A stretch of DNA of 64,000 nt, from positions 1-64,000 of the forward strand of contig JAWUXY010000019.1 in NCBI GenBank assembly GCA_034111105.1. Reading direction: 5' to 3'. The notes under the pieces are model-generated. The model was not told the origin of the DNA. It ran no database searches and saw only the letters and a program-made list of their open reading frames with translations. Of the stretch, positions 1 through 8,143 are shown in pieces. How positions within the stretch are numbered: the first letter of the stretch is position 1; each line of letters opens with the position of its first letter. Source of the DNA: Bermanella sp034111105. Its GTDB lineage: Bacteria > Pseudomonadota > Gammaproteobacteria > Pseudomonadales > Oceanobacteraceae. A program made the position numbers and the translations under genes.

Positions 1-1095
1 ATGCAGACCAATGATATCACCTGCATAGGCTTCTTCGGCCGCTTCACGGTAGCCTGCCAAAAAGGTTGAGGCCTCCCCAATGCGAACCTCTTTACCGATG
101 CGCACGTGCTTGGCTTTCATGCCCTTTTCATACTTACCCGACACAATACGCATAAACGCCACGCGGTCACGGTGTTGCGGGTCCATGTTGGCTTGAATTT
201 TAAAAACAAAGCCGGTGAATTTTTCTTCTGTTGGGGCTACATCGCGGTCTTCTGTTTTACGCACTTTTGGTGTTGGCGCCCACTTAATTAAACCATCTAA
301 CATGTGGTCCACACCAAAGTTACCCAATGCCGTACCAAAATAAACCGGTGTCAGCTCGCCTGCTAAAAACATTTCAAGATCAAATGGGTTTGATGCACCA
401 CGAACCAACTCCACTTCTTCACGGAAGTCATCGGCATAGGCACCTAAGGCGGTATCAAATTCAGGGTTATCTAACCCTTTGATCACACGACGCTCTTGAA
501 TGGTGTGGCCCTGACCCGTTGAGTACAGAATCACTTCATCGTCATATAAGTTGTATACACCTTTGAATTCTTTACCCATGCCAATAGGCCAAGTAATCGG
601 CGCACACATGATATCGAGTACATCTTCAACTTCATCCATAACATCAATCGGATCGCGGGTATCACGGTCTAATTTGTTCATAAAGGTGATGATTGGGGTA
701 TCACGTAGACGGGTAACTTCCATCAATTTAACGGTACGTTCTTCTACACCTTTGGCGGCATCAATAACCATTAAGCAAGAATCAACCGCCGTTAGGGTGC
801 GGTAGGTATCTTCCGAGAAGTCTTCGTGCCCTGGTGTGTCTAATAGGTTAACCAAGCAATCGTGATATGGGAACTGCATAACCGAGGTAGTAATAGAGAT
901 ACCGCGGTCTTTCTCCATTTGCATCCAATCGGATTTAGCGTGCTGATTCGAACCACGACCCTTTACCGTACCGGCTTTTTGAATGGCGTTGCCGAACAAC
1001 AATACTTTTTCAGTAATGGTGGTCTTACCCGCATCGGGGTGAGAAATAATAGCGAATGTGCGGCGCTTGCCCACTTGTGTCACTTGGTTGCTCAT
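1..1095 (-). CDS. prfC: Peptide chain release factor 3 (3' end outside window)
   Basis: This is a translation GTPase that removes RF1 or RF2 from the ribosome after peptide release. The first 365 residues are in the window and the rest lies beyond the left edge; the family is about 529 residues. The start MSNQVTQVGKRRTFAIISHP at 1095 is followed by the P-loop HPDAGKTT, the switch region with RGISITTS, the G3 motif DTPGHEDF and the G4 motif NKLD, then an elongation-factor domain-2-like segment. Similarity to E. coli PrfC is very high throughout. The frame is open to the edge with no disruption. It runs in the same direction as the ABC-F gene upstream but is separated from it by hairpins. Confidence 0.97.
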   Translation of the reverse strand, partial: MSNQVTQVGKRRTFAIISHPDAGKTTITEKVLLFGNAIQKAGTVKGRGSNQHAKSDWMQMEKDRGISITTSVMQFPYHDCLVNLLDTPGHEDFSEDTYRTLTAVDSCLMVIDAAKGVEERTVKLMEVTRLRDTPIITFMNKLDRDTRDPIDVMDEVEDVLDIMCAPITWPIGMGKEFKGVYNLYDDEVILYSTGQGHTIQERRVIKGLDNPEFDTALGAYADDFREEVELVRGASNPFDLEMFLAGELTPVYFGTALGNFGVDHMLDGLIKWAPTPKVRKTEDRDVAPTEEKFTGFVFKIQANMDPQHRDRVAFMRIVSGKYEKGMKAKHVRIGKEVRIGEASTFLAGYREAAEEAYAGDIIGLH

Positions 1096-1155
1096 ATTCG
1101 GCTTTTTAGATGATCAGAAATTGCCGAGCATTATATCTGCCAACGGCCTAAGTTA

Positions 1156-1217
1156 CGAGCATGTCAGGTTGCCATGCTCGCGAAGGAAAACGTGAACGCC
1201 AGTGAATCATCACTGGC
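1156..1217. terminator. Two perfect hairpins between the ABC-F gene and prfC
   Basis: Two 8-bp perfect stems lie here: CGAGCATG/CATGCTCG (1156-1180) and GCCAGTGA/TCACTGGC (1198-1217). The second sits just past the ABC-F stop on the leftward transcript and is followed only by a weak T-rich stretch. It may terminate or process that mRNA before prfC. Confidence 0.4.
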
Positions 1218-1224
1218 CTAGCAC

Positions 1225-2829
1225 TTAAGCGACTTTTTGATTCGCCGCTTTGTTTGCCAGCATTTCATCGTATGTGCCTTTGAAATCAATCAATTGATTG
1301 TCTTTGATTTCAATCACACGCGTGGCCAATGACGATACAAACTCGCGGTCATGGCTGACAAAAATCAAGGTGCCATCAAAGTCTTTAAGGGCATCGTTTA
1401 ATGCTTGAATGGATTCCATATCCAAGTGGTTAGTAGGCTCATCCATGATAAGAACGTTTAAGTCCATCATCATCAACTTGCCGAACAATAAGCGGTTCTT
1501 CTCACCACCTGAGCACACCCGAGCTTTCTTGTTGAAGTCGTCGGCGGTGAATAATAAACGGCCCAACATAGCGCGTACTTTTAAATCATCATGTTTTGGT
1601 GTGCGCCACTGGCTCATCCATTCGAACAAGGTGAGGTCGCAATCAAAATCTGTGGTGCTGTCCTGCGGGCAGTAACCCAGCGTCGCGTTTTCAGACCATT
1701 TCACCACACCGTGATTAGGTGAGATTTGATCCATCAAGCAGCGTAAGAACGTGGTTTTACCCGCGCCGTTTTCACCAATGACGGCAAGCTTAGCGCCTGC
1801 TTCAAGGATAATATCGCCGCCTTTAAATAAGGTTTCGCCGTCAAAGCCATGAGACAACTGCTCTAGCTCAAGTACTTGACGGTGTAGTTTTTTGTCTTGG
1901 CGCAAGCTGATAGACGGGGTTTGACGAGAGCTTTGCTTCACTTCATCTAACGTGATCTTATCCATTTTCTTCGCACGAGACTGAGCTTGCTTTGACTTTG
2001 AAGCATTAGCCGAGAAGCGATTTACAAACGCTTGCAGCTCGTCAATTTCGGCGCTTTTCTTCGCGTTTTCGCCCAACAACTGATCACGGATCAAAGTAGA
2101 CGCTTCTACAAAGTACTCATAGTTACCTGGGTAAATACGCAGCTCGCCGTAATCGATATCGGCCATGTGCGTGCACACTGAGTTTAAGAAGTGACGATCG
2201 TGGGAAATTATAATCATGGTGCTTTTGCGTTTATTCAACACATCAGCCAGCCAGTTAATGGTATCGATGTCCAAGTTGTTGGTTGGCTCATCGAGCAACA
2301 GGATTTCTGGGTTGGCAAATAGTGCCTGCGCCAATAGCACACGTAGCTTCCAGCCTGGGGCCAGTTGCTTCATTAGGCCATAATGAAATTCTTCTTCGAT
2401 GCCTGCTTCTAGCAAGATTTCACCGGCACGGCTTTCGGCGCTGTAACCATCCATTTCGGCGTATTCAGCTTCAAGATCGCCCACACGCATGCCGTCTTCT
2501 TCGGTCATGTCTGACTTAGCATAAATCGCATCACGGGCTTGTTTGATTTTCCACAGGGCCACATCCCCCATGATAACCGCATCCACCACTGAGAACTCTT
2601 CAAAGGCGTATTGATCCTGACTCAGCGTACCCACCTTGTTCCCAGGGGTAATCGACAGATTACCCGAGGTTGGCGTCAACTCACCACTTAGGATCTTCAT
2701 GAAGGTGGATTTACCACAACCATTCGCCCCAATTAAGCCATAACGATTGCCGTGGCCAAACTGTGCAGAGATGTTTTCAAACAAAGGCTCGGCGCCAAAT
2801 TGCATGGTGATGTTTGCGGTTGTAATCAA
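1225..2829 (-). CDS. ybiT: ABC-F family ATPase, YbiT type
   Basis: This is a soluble tandem ATP-binding protein of the ABC-F class. Family members act on the ribosome and are not transporters, and YbiT is one of the four E. coli ABC-F proteins. Domain 1 has Walker A GANGCGKST, a degenerate signature APGWKLRVLL and Walker B ILLLDEPTNNLD. The linker is the usual charged SANASKSKQAQSRA segment. Domain 2 has GENGAGKTT, signature CSGGEKNR and DEPTNHLD. No membrane segment is present. I chose the TTG at 2829: the protein then starts ITTANITMQFG like E. coli YbiT and is 534 residues, and an AGGA motif lies 8 nt upstream. The longer frame to 2871 also starts with TTG and has no family match over its extra 14 residues. 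Confidence 0.9.
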   Translation of the reverse strand: MITTANITMQFGAEPLFENISAQFGHGNRYGLIGANGCGKSTFMKILSGELTPTSGNLSITPGNKVGTLSQDQYAFEEFSVVDAVIMGDVALWKIKQARDAIYAKSDMTEEDGMRVGDLEAEYAEMDGYSAESRAGEILLEAGIEEEFHYGLMKQLAPGWKLRVLLAQALFANPEILLLDEPTNNLDIDTINWLADVLNKRKSTMIIISHDRHFLNSVCTHMADIDYGELRIYPGNYEYFVEASTLIRDQLLGENAKKSAEIDELQAFVNRFSANASKSKQAQSRAKKMDKITLDEVKQSSRQTPSISLRQDKKLHRQVLELEQLSHGFDGETLFKGGDIILEAGAKLAVIGENGAGKTTFLRCLMDQISPNHGVVKWSENATLGYCPQDSTTDFDCDLTLFEWMSQWRTPKHDDLKVRAMLGRLLFTADDFNKKARVCSGGEKNRLLFGKLMMMDLNVLIMDEPTNHLDMESIQALNDALKDFDGTLIFVSHDREFVSSLATRVIEIKDNQLIDFKGTYDEMLANKAANQKVA

Positions 2830-3269
2830 AAAGGTATCCTGGGGCGGGCGCTCAAAAAGCAGCAATGCCAAATAAGGTAATAATTGGGCGCACTATATAG
2901 ATCAAGGCGGGTTTTGTCGAGGCAGCTGTATGGATTTTAATCAACTCAAGTCTATTTCGGTTAGTCATAGGCTTATGGGCGTTGTTTTAGGGTGTGAAAT
3001 CAGGCATTCCATGGGAGCCTAGAAAATGTCCTTTTTGGCTTCAGGCCTGGCGATATGGGCATCACCTGCTTGCATTAGCTAATCCTAAGTATTTATTGCC
3101 ATTCATAAAAGCGTAACTCTCCTCAACAGCATCATAATACATAAGCTAACACCCTCCTCAAAACGGTTGAAATATTTCAGGTGCTAATGACAATTTACTG
3201 CCGTTAACGGACTGGAACCAAAGCACAATTAGCAGTAACCTCAAAAGATAAAAATTAACGGTGAGCCCT
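2830..3269. promoter_or_regulatory. Divergent intergenic region with palindromes before the serine lyase gene
   Basis: No gene was found in this 440-nt gap. It holds a perfect 12-bp palindrome TGAAATATTTCA (3168-3179) and a 10-bp palindrome CCGTTAACGG (3201-3210). The latter sits inside a larger TGCTAAT/ATTAGCA pairing (about 3183-3234) in the likely leader of the downstream gene. These could be operators or a structured leader; neither matches a motif I can name. Confidence 0.3.
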
Positions 3270-4658
3270 ATGTTTATAAGCACGCTTGATTTGTTTAAAG
3301 TGGGGATTGGCCCTTCAAGTTCTCACACTATGGGGCCAATGGAAGCCGCGGTCGATTTTCGTTTTAAAATATCGGCTTTATTAACAAAACAGCATGCACA
3401 TCAGCACACTGTTAAAGAAGCCAATTTTGTTCGGTGCACTCTTAAAGGTAGCCTAGCCTTTACCGGTAAAGGCCACGCAACCGATAAAGCTATCATATTG
3501 GGCCTGCACGGCTTTCGCCCTAAAGCGTTGGCAAACATCAATGTCACAGCCAAACTTCAAGCACTTGAAACACAAACCCATATTGATCTGGATGAAGGTG
3601 AAATTAATTTTGATCCGCAGAACAATATAGAATTCGATTTTGGCCCACCATTACCTGAACACCCCAACGGTTTAATTTTTGATTTTGTTAGGGACGGCCA
3701 AACCGTTTTAAGTGAAACCTACTTTTCGATTGGCGGCGGATTTATAACCACGCTTTCAGATATTCAAGCAATTGAAGCCCCCATCAAAATTCATAATGAA
3801 CACACTTGCCCATTTGCCTTTGACAGTGCCAAAAGTATGCTGCAAATGAGCCACGAACATAAACGATCGATTGCGCAAATGAAGTATGCAAATGAGCTAT
3901 GCTTTAACTCCAAAAAAGCAGTCGATGAACAACTGGCTACTTTATGGTCCGCCATGCAAAACTGCATTAAATTAGGTTTGAATGCTGACGAGATACTGCC
4001 CGGTGAATTACACATTCAGCGCCGCGCAAAGCAACTGTATCAACAATTAGATAATGCCGATCCTACTTGCACGGTTAATGATTGGCTGTGCGCCTACGCT
4101 ATGGCCGTTAATGAAGAAAATGCCGCCGGGCACATGGTGGTCACCGCACCAACTAATGGTGCAGCAGGCGTTGTGCCTGCTGTGCTGTATTATTTTATGA
4201 AACATGAAAATGGCCACGAAGAACAAGCCCAAGAATTCCTGTTAACGGCAGGCGCTATCGGAGGATTAATCAAACACAAAAGTTCTATATCCGGTGCTGA
4301 GGTTGGCTGCCAAGGTGAAGTGGGCAGCGCATCGGCCATGGCGGCAGCCGGTTTGTGTGCGGTTCGTGGCGGCACCACAGAACAAATTGAAAATGCCGCA
4401 GAAATTGCACTTGAACATCACTTAGGTATGACCTGCGACCCCGTTGCAGGCTTAGTACAAGTTCCTTGCATTGAGCGCAACGGTTTTGGTGCGATTAAAG
4501 CCTATACCGCCGCTAGCTTAGCCCTTCGCGGTAACGGCAAGCATTTTATGCCGCTCGATAGTTGCATACAGGCCATGAAGCAGACCGGCTTGGAAATGTC
4601 TCATAAATACAAAGAGACATCATTGGGTGGCCTTGCTGTGAGCATTACTGAGTGTTAA
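3270..4658 (+). CDS. sdaA: L-serine ammonia-lyase, iron-sulfur type
   Basis: This cytoplasmic enzyme converts L-serine to pyruvate and ammonia, using a 4Fe-4S cluster in catalysis. The N-terminal beta domain carries the family signature KVGIGPSSSHTMGPM. The C-terminal alpha domain carries APTNGAAGVVPAVL and cluster cysteines in GCQGEVGSASA and in MTCDPVAGLVQVPC. The length of 462 residues is normal for the single-chain form. The ATG at 3270 is preferred because GGTGAG lies just upstream and the N-terminus then aligns with SdaA; a GTG at 3261 is also open. It stands alone, with palindromes upstream. sdaA and sdaB paralogues cannot be told apart from sequence alone. Confidence 0.93.
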   Translation: MFISTLDLFKVGIGPSSSHTMGPMEAAVDFRFKISALLTKQHAHQHTVKEANFVRCTLKGSLAFTGKGHATDKAIILGLHGFRPKALANINVTAKLQALETQTHIDLDEGEINFDPQNNIEFDFGPPLPEHPNGLIFDFVRDGQTVLSETYFSIGGGFITTLSDIQAIEAPIKIHNEHTCPFAFDSAKSMLQMSHEHKRSIAQMKYANELCFNSKKAVDEQLATLWSAMQNCIKLGLNADEILPGELHIQRRAKQLYQQLDNADPTCTVNDWLCAYAMAVNEENAAGHMVVTAPTNGAAGVVPAVLYYFMKHENGHEEQAQEFLLTAGAIGGLIKHKSSISGAEVGCQGEVGSASAMAAAGLCAVRGGTTEQIENAAEIALEHHLGMTCDPVAGLVQVPCIERNGFGAIKAYTAASLALRGNGKHFMPLDSCIQAMKQTGLEMSHKYKETSLGGLAVSITEC

Positions 4659-4941
4659 ATCTTTCTGAGCAGTACGCGTTAATAAACACGCTGAACAGCA
4701 TGCCGTTTTTATCAAAAGAAACTAGGCAGTAAATGCAGTCGAGTAATTGAGCTGTGATAAATGATACGGTTATTTCTCGCCACTAAGCATGTGTAGAAGA
4801 CAATAACTTAATTTACGGCGCCCCTATAAAAACATCAATAAGTATCAAAATAACTCAATAAATGTAAATATTGATCCTTTATGTAAATTCCAGTCCATCA
4901 AACCGCCTTATAGTTGAGTCCTCATTTAAAAGGAGATCTCA

Positions 4942-5472
4942 ATGAAAACCACACTTTTATTAGCACTATTGGCTATGACGCCCCTAACAAGCCTCGCCTT
5001 CAGCCTAATAAGCCCAGACATCCAAGAGGGCTCACGCATGAAACACGCACTGAGCTTCAATGGTTTTGGCTGTAGCGGCAACAATGAATCGCCCCAATTA
5101 AACTGGAGCGATGCGCCGAAAGGTACGAAGAGTTTTGCCATAACCGCTTATGACCCTGACGCCCCTACTGAGAGTGGTTTTTGGCACTGGGTGGTTTTAG
5201 ATGTCCCCGCGTCACTCACCACAATGGCTCACGGTGCTTCGGGTAAACTGAAGCAGGCTAAAGAAAAAATGAATGATTACGGCATCAAAGGCTATGGCGG
5301 CCCCTGCCCACCAAAAGGCCATGGCATGCACCGCTACCAGTTCACGGTGTGGGCCTTACCAACAGAAAAGCTCGACATACCCGATAATGCATCCAACGCC
5401 GTTGTTGGCTTCATGCTCAACGCAACATCACTGGGTAACGCGCGCTTAACCAGTACATTTGTTAACGAATAA
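4942..5472 (+). CDS. Periplasmic YbhB/YbcL-type PEBP protein
   Basis: This belongs to the phosphatidylethanolamine-binding protein family (bacterial Raf-kinase-inhibitor-like, YbhB/YbcL), whose molecular role in bacteria is unclear. Residues 1 to about 19 form a signal peptide ending SLAFS. The ligand-pocket motifs YDPDAPTESGFWHWVVLDVP and GMHRYQFTVWALP are present, and the 176-residue length fits the secreted subgroup. A strong AAGGAG site precedes the start. The AraC-type regulator begins 18 nt after its stop, so the two are probably cotranscribed and the regulator may control this gene; that link is inferred. Confidence 0.9.
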   Translation: MKTTLLLALLAMTPLTSLAFSLISPDIQEGSRMKHALSFNGFGCSGNNESPQLNWSDAPKGTKSFAITAYDPDAPTESGFWHWVVLDVPASLTTMAHGASGKLKQAKEKMNDYGIKGYGGPCPPKGHGMHRYQFTVWALPTEKLDIPDNASNAVVGFMLNATSLGNARLTSTFVNE

Positions 5473-5490
5473 ACCAATCCACGAGGCGCT

Positions 5491-6276
5491 ATGCAACAAG
5501 CTATTGTACAAACCGGTCAGTTTCACAGTGTACTGAAGCAACCTCTGCACAATGTGCTTGTGTATGCGCCGACTATTATCTGGGTTAAAAAAGGCTATAA
5601 GCAACTTTTATGGCGAGACAACGCATTAGAGTTTGACCAAAAAGACTGGTTAGTTGTGCCTGCTAACCAGTATTTGACGTTCACCAATATGACACGCCAT
5701 GATATTTTTTATTCTCAAGTACTCACGTTACTTGAGCCCCCGCCAGAGCAATGGCTGCAAGATGAAACACCGTTACCGCGATCGGCTGAGCCGAGAATAA
5801 AAACAACTGAAGCACTGATTTATTGCTTTAATATGTTAAGTGAAATGGCCGACAAAAATTTATCTATCGAGACCCAAAAACAATTGTTACTTGGGTTTTA
5901 CCAAGCACTGCGAGAAACGAATCAGCTCACATTATTATTTCCAAACGCGGTGTCTCATTTAAGTGAAAAAATAGCGCGCTACCTAAGCAATAGCCCAGGC
6001 GAGGATCATAAATTAGATATTGTGGCTGCGCACTTTTCCATGAGTCGTGCGACTCTTATTCGCAAGCTGGCCAGTGAAGGCTCAAGCTTTCGACAAATAT
6101 TAACCGAGATTCGTATGGGTTATGCGCTGAGCCTGTTACAAGAATCTAAAAGCCAGCTGGATGTTTCACTGGCTTGTGGCTATCAATCGCAAAGCCGTTT
6201 CTCTAGCCGCTTTACTCAACAGTTTGGTTTAACGCCACGCCAATATGCAAACACATTAAGTAAGCGCCAAGCTTGA
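5491..6276 (+). CDS. AraC-family transcriptional regulator
   Basis: This 261-residue regulator has an N-terminal cupin-like sensing half (about 1-150) and a C-terminal double helix-turn-helix (about 165-258). The second HTH ends in the family hallmark SRFSSRFTQQFGLTPRQY, and the first HTH reads DIVAAHFSMSRATLIRKLA. The effector cannot be predicted from the sensor half. It sits directly behind the PEBP gene on the same strand and is followed by a bidirectional terminator, so the pair forms a closed two-gene unit. Confidence 0.9.
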   Translation: MQQAIVQTGQFHSVLKQPLHNVLVYAPTIIWVKKGYKQLLWRDNALEFDQKDWLVVPANQYLTFTNMTRHDIFYSQVLTLLEPPPEQWLQDETPLPRSAEPRIKTTEALIYCFNMLSEMADKNLSIETQKQLLLGFYQALRETNQLTLLFPNAVSHLSEKIARYLSNSPGEDHKLDIVAAHFSMSRATLIRKLASEGSSFRQILTEIRMGYALSLLQESKSQLDVSLACGYQSQSRFSSRFTQQFGLTPRQYANTLSKRQA

Positions 6277-6319
6277 TGCATTGCATCAGTGTACGCTTAA
6301 TTAAAACAAACTATAAAAA

Positions 6320-6356
6320 CAAAAAAGCCAATTTAGTACTCTCTAAACTGGCTTTT
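6320..6356. terminator. Bidirectional intrinsic terminator
   Basis: An inverted repeat pairs AAAAGCCAATTTAG with CTAAACTGGCTTTT around a six-base loop (one mismatch), with A-rich and T-rich flanks. It serves the rightward AraC gene and the leftward ytoQ gene. Confidence 0.85.
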
Positions 6357-6383
6357 ATGATTTATTTTTAATGTTGTGATGTT

Positions 6384-6830
6384 TTATTTTTCGGCAATCA
6401 CATACTTTAGAATTTCAACAATTTGCTCGGGGGTTTGTGCCCACGCCATGGCTGCACCATCCACTTCTTTTAACGGGTGAATTATGCTTTCATCATGCAA
6501 TGTAATATAAGGTTTGCCTAACGCAGCGCACATACCCGCATCAAATGCGGCATTCCATTGTTTGTATTTATCACCAAAGCGTACCACGGCCATGTCGCAA
6601 TGCTCGATCATGTTTTTAGTACGAATTGAATTCACTTTTGATGATTTATGATCGCGCCAAAAGCTGTTCTCTTCTGCGCCTAATACATCGCCTGCTGCGT
6701 CACTGGCTTCGTGATTGGTCACAGCAGAGGTAAATACAACAGGTAGATTGAATGCTTGCGCACCCTGTTCGATTTGCTGGCGCCAATCAGTATGAATTTC
6801 ACCGGATAAATAAACGGTCCACGTTTTCAT
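6384..6830 (-). CDS. ytoQ: YtoQ family protein
   Basis: This 148-residue cytoplasmic protein matches the YtoQ family along its whole length. The start MKTWTVYLSGEIHTDW, the central GAEENSFWRDHKSSKVN, the segment DMAVVRFGDKYKQWNAAFDA and the end AWAQTPEQIVEILKY are typical. The fold resembles nucleoside 2-deoxyribosyltransferase-like proteins, but no activity is established for the family. It lies 18 nt downstream of hisC on the same strand, so it is probably the last gene of that transcript. Confidence 0.85.
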   Translation of the reverse strand: MKTWTVYLSGEIHTDWRQQIEQGAQAFNLPVVFTSAVTNHEASDAAGDVLGAEENSFWRDHKSSKVNSIRTKNMIEHCDMAVVRFGDKYKQWNAAFDAGMCAALGKPYITLHDESIIHPLKEVDGAAMAWAQTPEQIVEILKYVIAEK

Positions 6831-6848
6831 AAATACTTCTCCTAATGA

Positions 6849-7937
6849 TTACTGCACTGAACCTGACAGTGCGATCTCATTCAATGCGTTCACTAAACGT
6901 TGATTTTGATCTGTGGTGCCCACCGTAATACGCAAGCAGTTTTTCAGTAGTGGGTGGCCGCCATCTAAACATTTGATTAAAATGCCTTTTTCTTTTAAGT
7001 CTTCAAACCAATGACGCGCCATGCCATCCGGTGTACGCACCAATACAAAATTCGCTTCACTCGGAAAAATTTCCAGACCACTAATAGCCGCAAGGTCGTT
7101 CATAAGTACCACTCGGTCTACGCGTAATTGTTCGGTTTGCATCACCAACATATCAAAATGCTCTAACGCAAATAAAGCACTGGCTTGAGTTAACGAGTTA
7201 ATATTATAAGGCATGCGAATTTTTTCTAACTCACCTAACCATTCTTTAGAGCCAATCAACAAACCTAAACGCAAACCCGCTAAGCCTACTTTTGATAGGG
7301 TACGCATCACTAATACATGATCGTATTTTTCTAACAGATTTAAGTGATCCGCATCGGTAAAGGCGGTATAGGCTTCATCTAACACAACCAAACCTTGAGA
7401 CGCCTCTATAATATGTTTAATAGCGCCTTGATCCCAAAGGTTACCGGTTGGGTTATTGGGCTGAGCAAGAAAAATCAGTTCAGGGTCATGTTCAGCAATG
7501 GCCGCTAACATGGCGGGCTCGTCCAATTCAAAGTCAGCGGTTAAAGGCACACCCACATAATTAAGGCCGCAAAAAATAGCGATCATTTTGTACATCACAA
7601 AACCCGGCTCTGGCGCTAAAATAGTCGCACCCGGTTTTGCCACCGCCATGGCCAGCATTTGAATAATCTCATCACTGCCATTGCCCAATAAAATATCGTA
7701 CTGCTCATTCACACCCATTTCTTCACGCAGGGCGTCTTTCACCATTTGCCCACTCGCATCTGGGTAGCGATTAATCGGCACGTCTTTTAATAAATCAGCC
7801 CACGCTTCACGAGCAACCGCTGGCCAAATGTATGGGTTTTCCATGGCATCAAGCTTAAGCATGCCTTCGGCACTTGGTACTGGATAAGCGGTTAAATCTA
7901 AGATTTCTTGGCGTATGAGTTTTTTTACACGAGACAT
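6849..7937 (-). CDS. hisC: Histidinol-phosphate aminotransferase
   Basis: This PLP-dependent class I/II aminotransferase converts imidazole-acetol phosphate to histidinol phosphate in histidine synthesis. The PLP lysine lies in MRTLSKVGLAGLRLG, with AQPNNPTGN and the tyrosine-containing VLDEAYTAF upstream. The length of 362 residues is normal. It is the last his gene of the leftward murA-hisG-hisD-hisC series. It is separated from hisD by a 200-nt gap containing a terminator-like hairpin and a long imperfect palindrome, which could give it separate expression. Confidence 0.95.
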   Translation of the reverse strand: MSRVKKLIRQEILDLTAYPVPSAEGMLKLDAMENPYIWPAVAREAWADLLKDVPINRYPDASGQMVKDALREEMGVNEQYDILLGNGSDEIIQMLAMAVAKPGATILAPEPGFVMYKMIAIFCGLNYVGVPLTADFELDEPAMLAAIAEHDPELIFLAQPNNPTGNLWDQGAIKHIIEASQGLVVLDEAYTAFTDADHLNLLEKYDHVLVMRTLSKVGLAGLRLGLLIGSKEWLGELEKIRMPYNINSLTQASALFALEHFDMLVMQTEQLRVDRVVLMNDLAAISGLEIFPSEANFVLVRTPDGMARHWFEDLKEKGILIKCLDGGHPLLKNCLRITVGTTDQNQRLVNALNEIALSGSVQ

Positions 7938-7955
7938 GTGAGTTTCTCTTAAACA

Positions 7956-7986
7956 AAAACCCTAAGGTTAGAAACGTTAGGGTTTT
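7956..7986 (-). terminator. Terminator-like hairpin just upstream of hisC
   Basis: A 10-bp perfect stem AAAACCCTAA/TTAGGGTTTT lies 19 nt upstream of the hisC start. On the leftward strand it ends in a T-run, so it may end part of the hisD transcript or act as an attenuator for hisC. On the other strand it is equally T-ended. Confidence 0.55.
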
Positions 7987-8016
7987 ATTATTTTAATAAT
8001 TTAAGTGTCAATATTC

Positions 8017-8143
8017 GATTAAAGCGTGAGTGGCGCAGCTCAGGCTAGGTGAAAAGTTTGTAAGAGAACGGAGCTTAGCCCGCTAAGTGAAGAACTCGAA
8101 CAAATTTTTCAACAACGCCTGTGCCAATAAACGAGCTTTAATC
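8017..8143. repeat. 127-nt imperfect palindrome between hisD and hisC
   Basis: The outer arms GATTAAAGC (8017-8025) and GCTTTAATC (8135-8143) pair perfectly. Inside, GTGAAAAGTTTGT pairs with ACAAATTTTTCAA, and the tip is CTTAGC/GCTAAG. The right arm overlaps the last codons and stop of hisD. It looks like a folded RNA element or a small palindromic mobile repeat. I cannot name a family. Confidence 0.5.

Noticed and set aside
3180..3260. Glycine riboswitch before the serine lyase gene
   Set aside because: The leader has local hairpins, but I could not find the conserved glycine-aptamer core bases.
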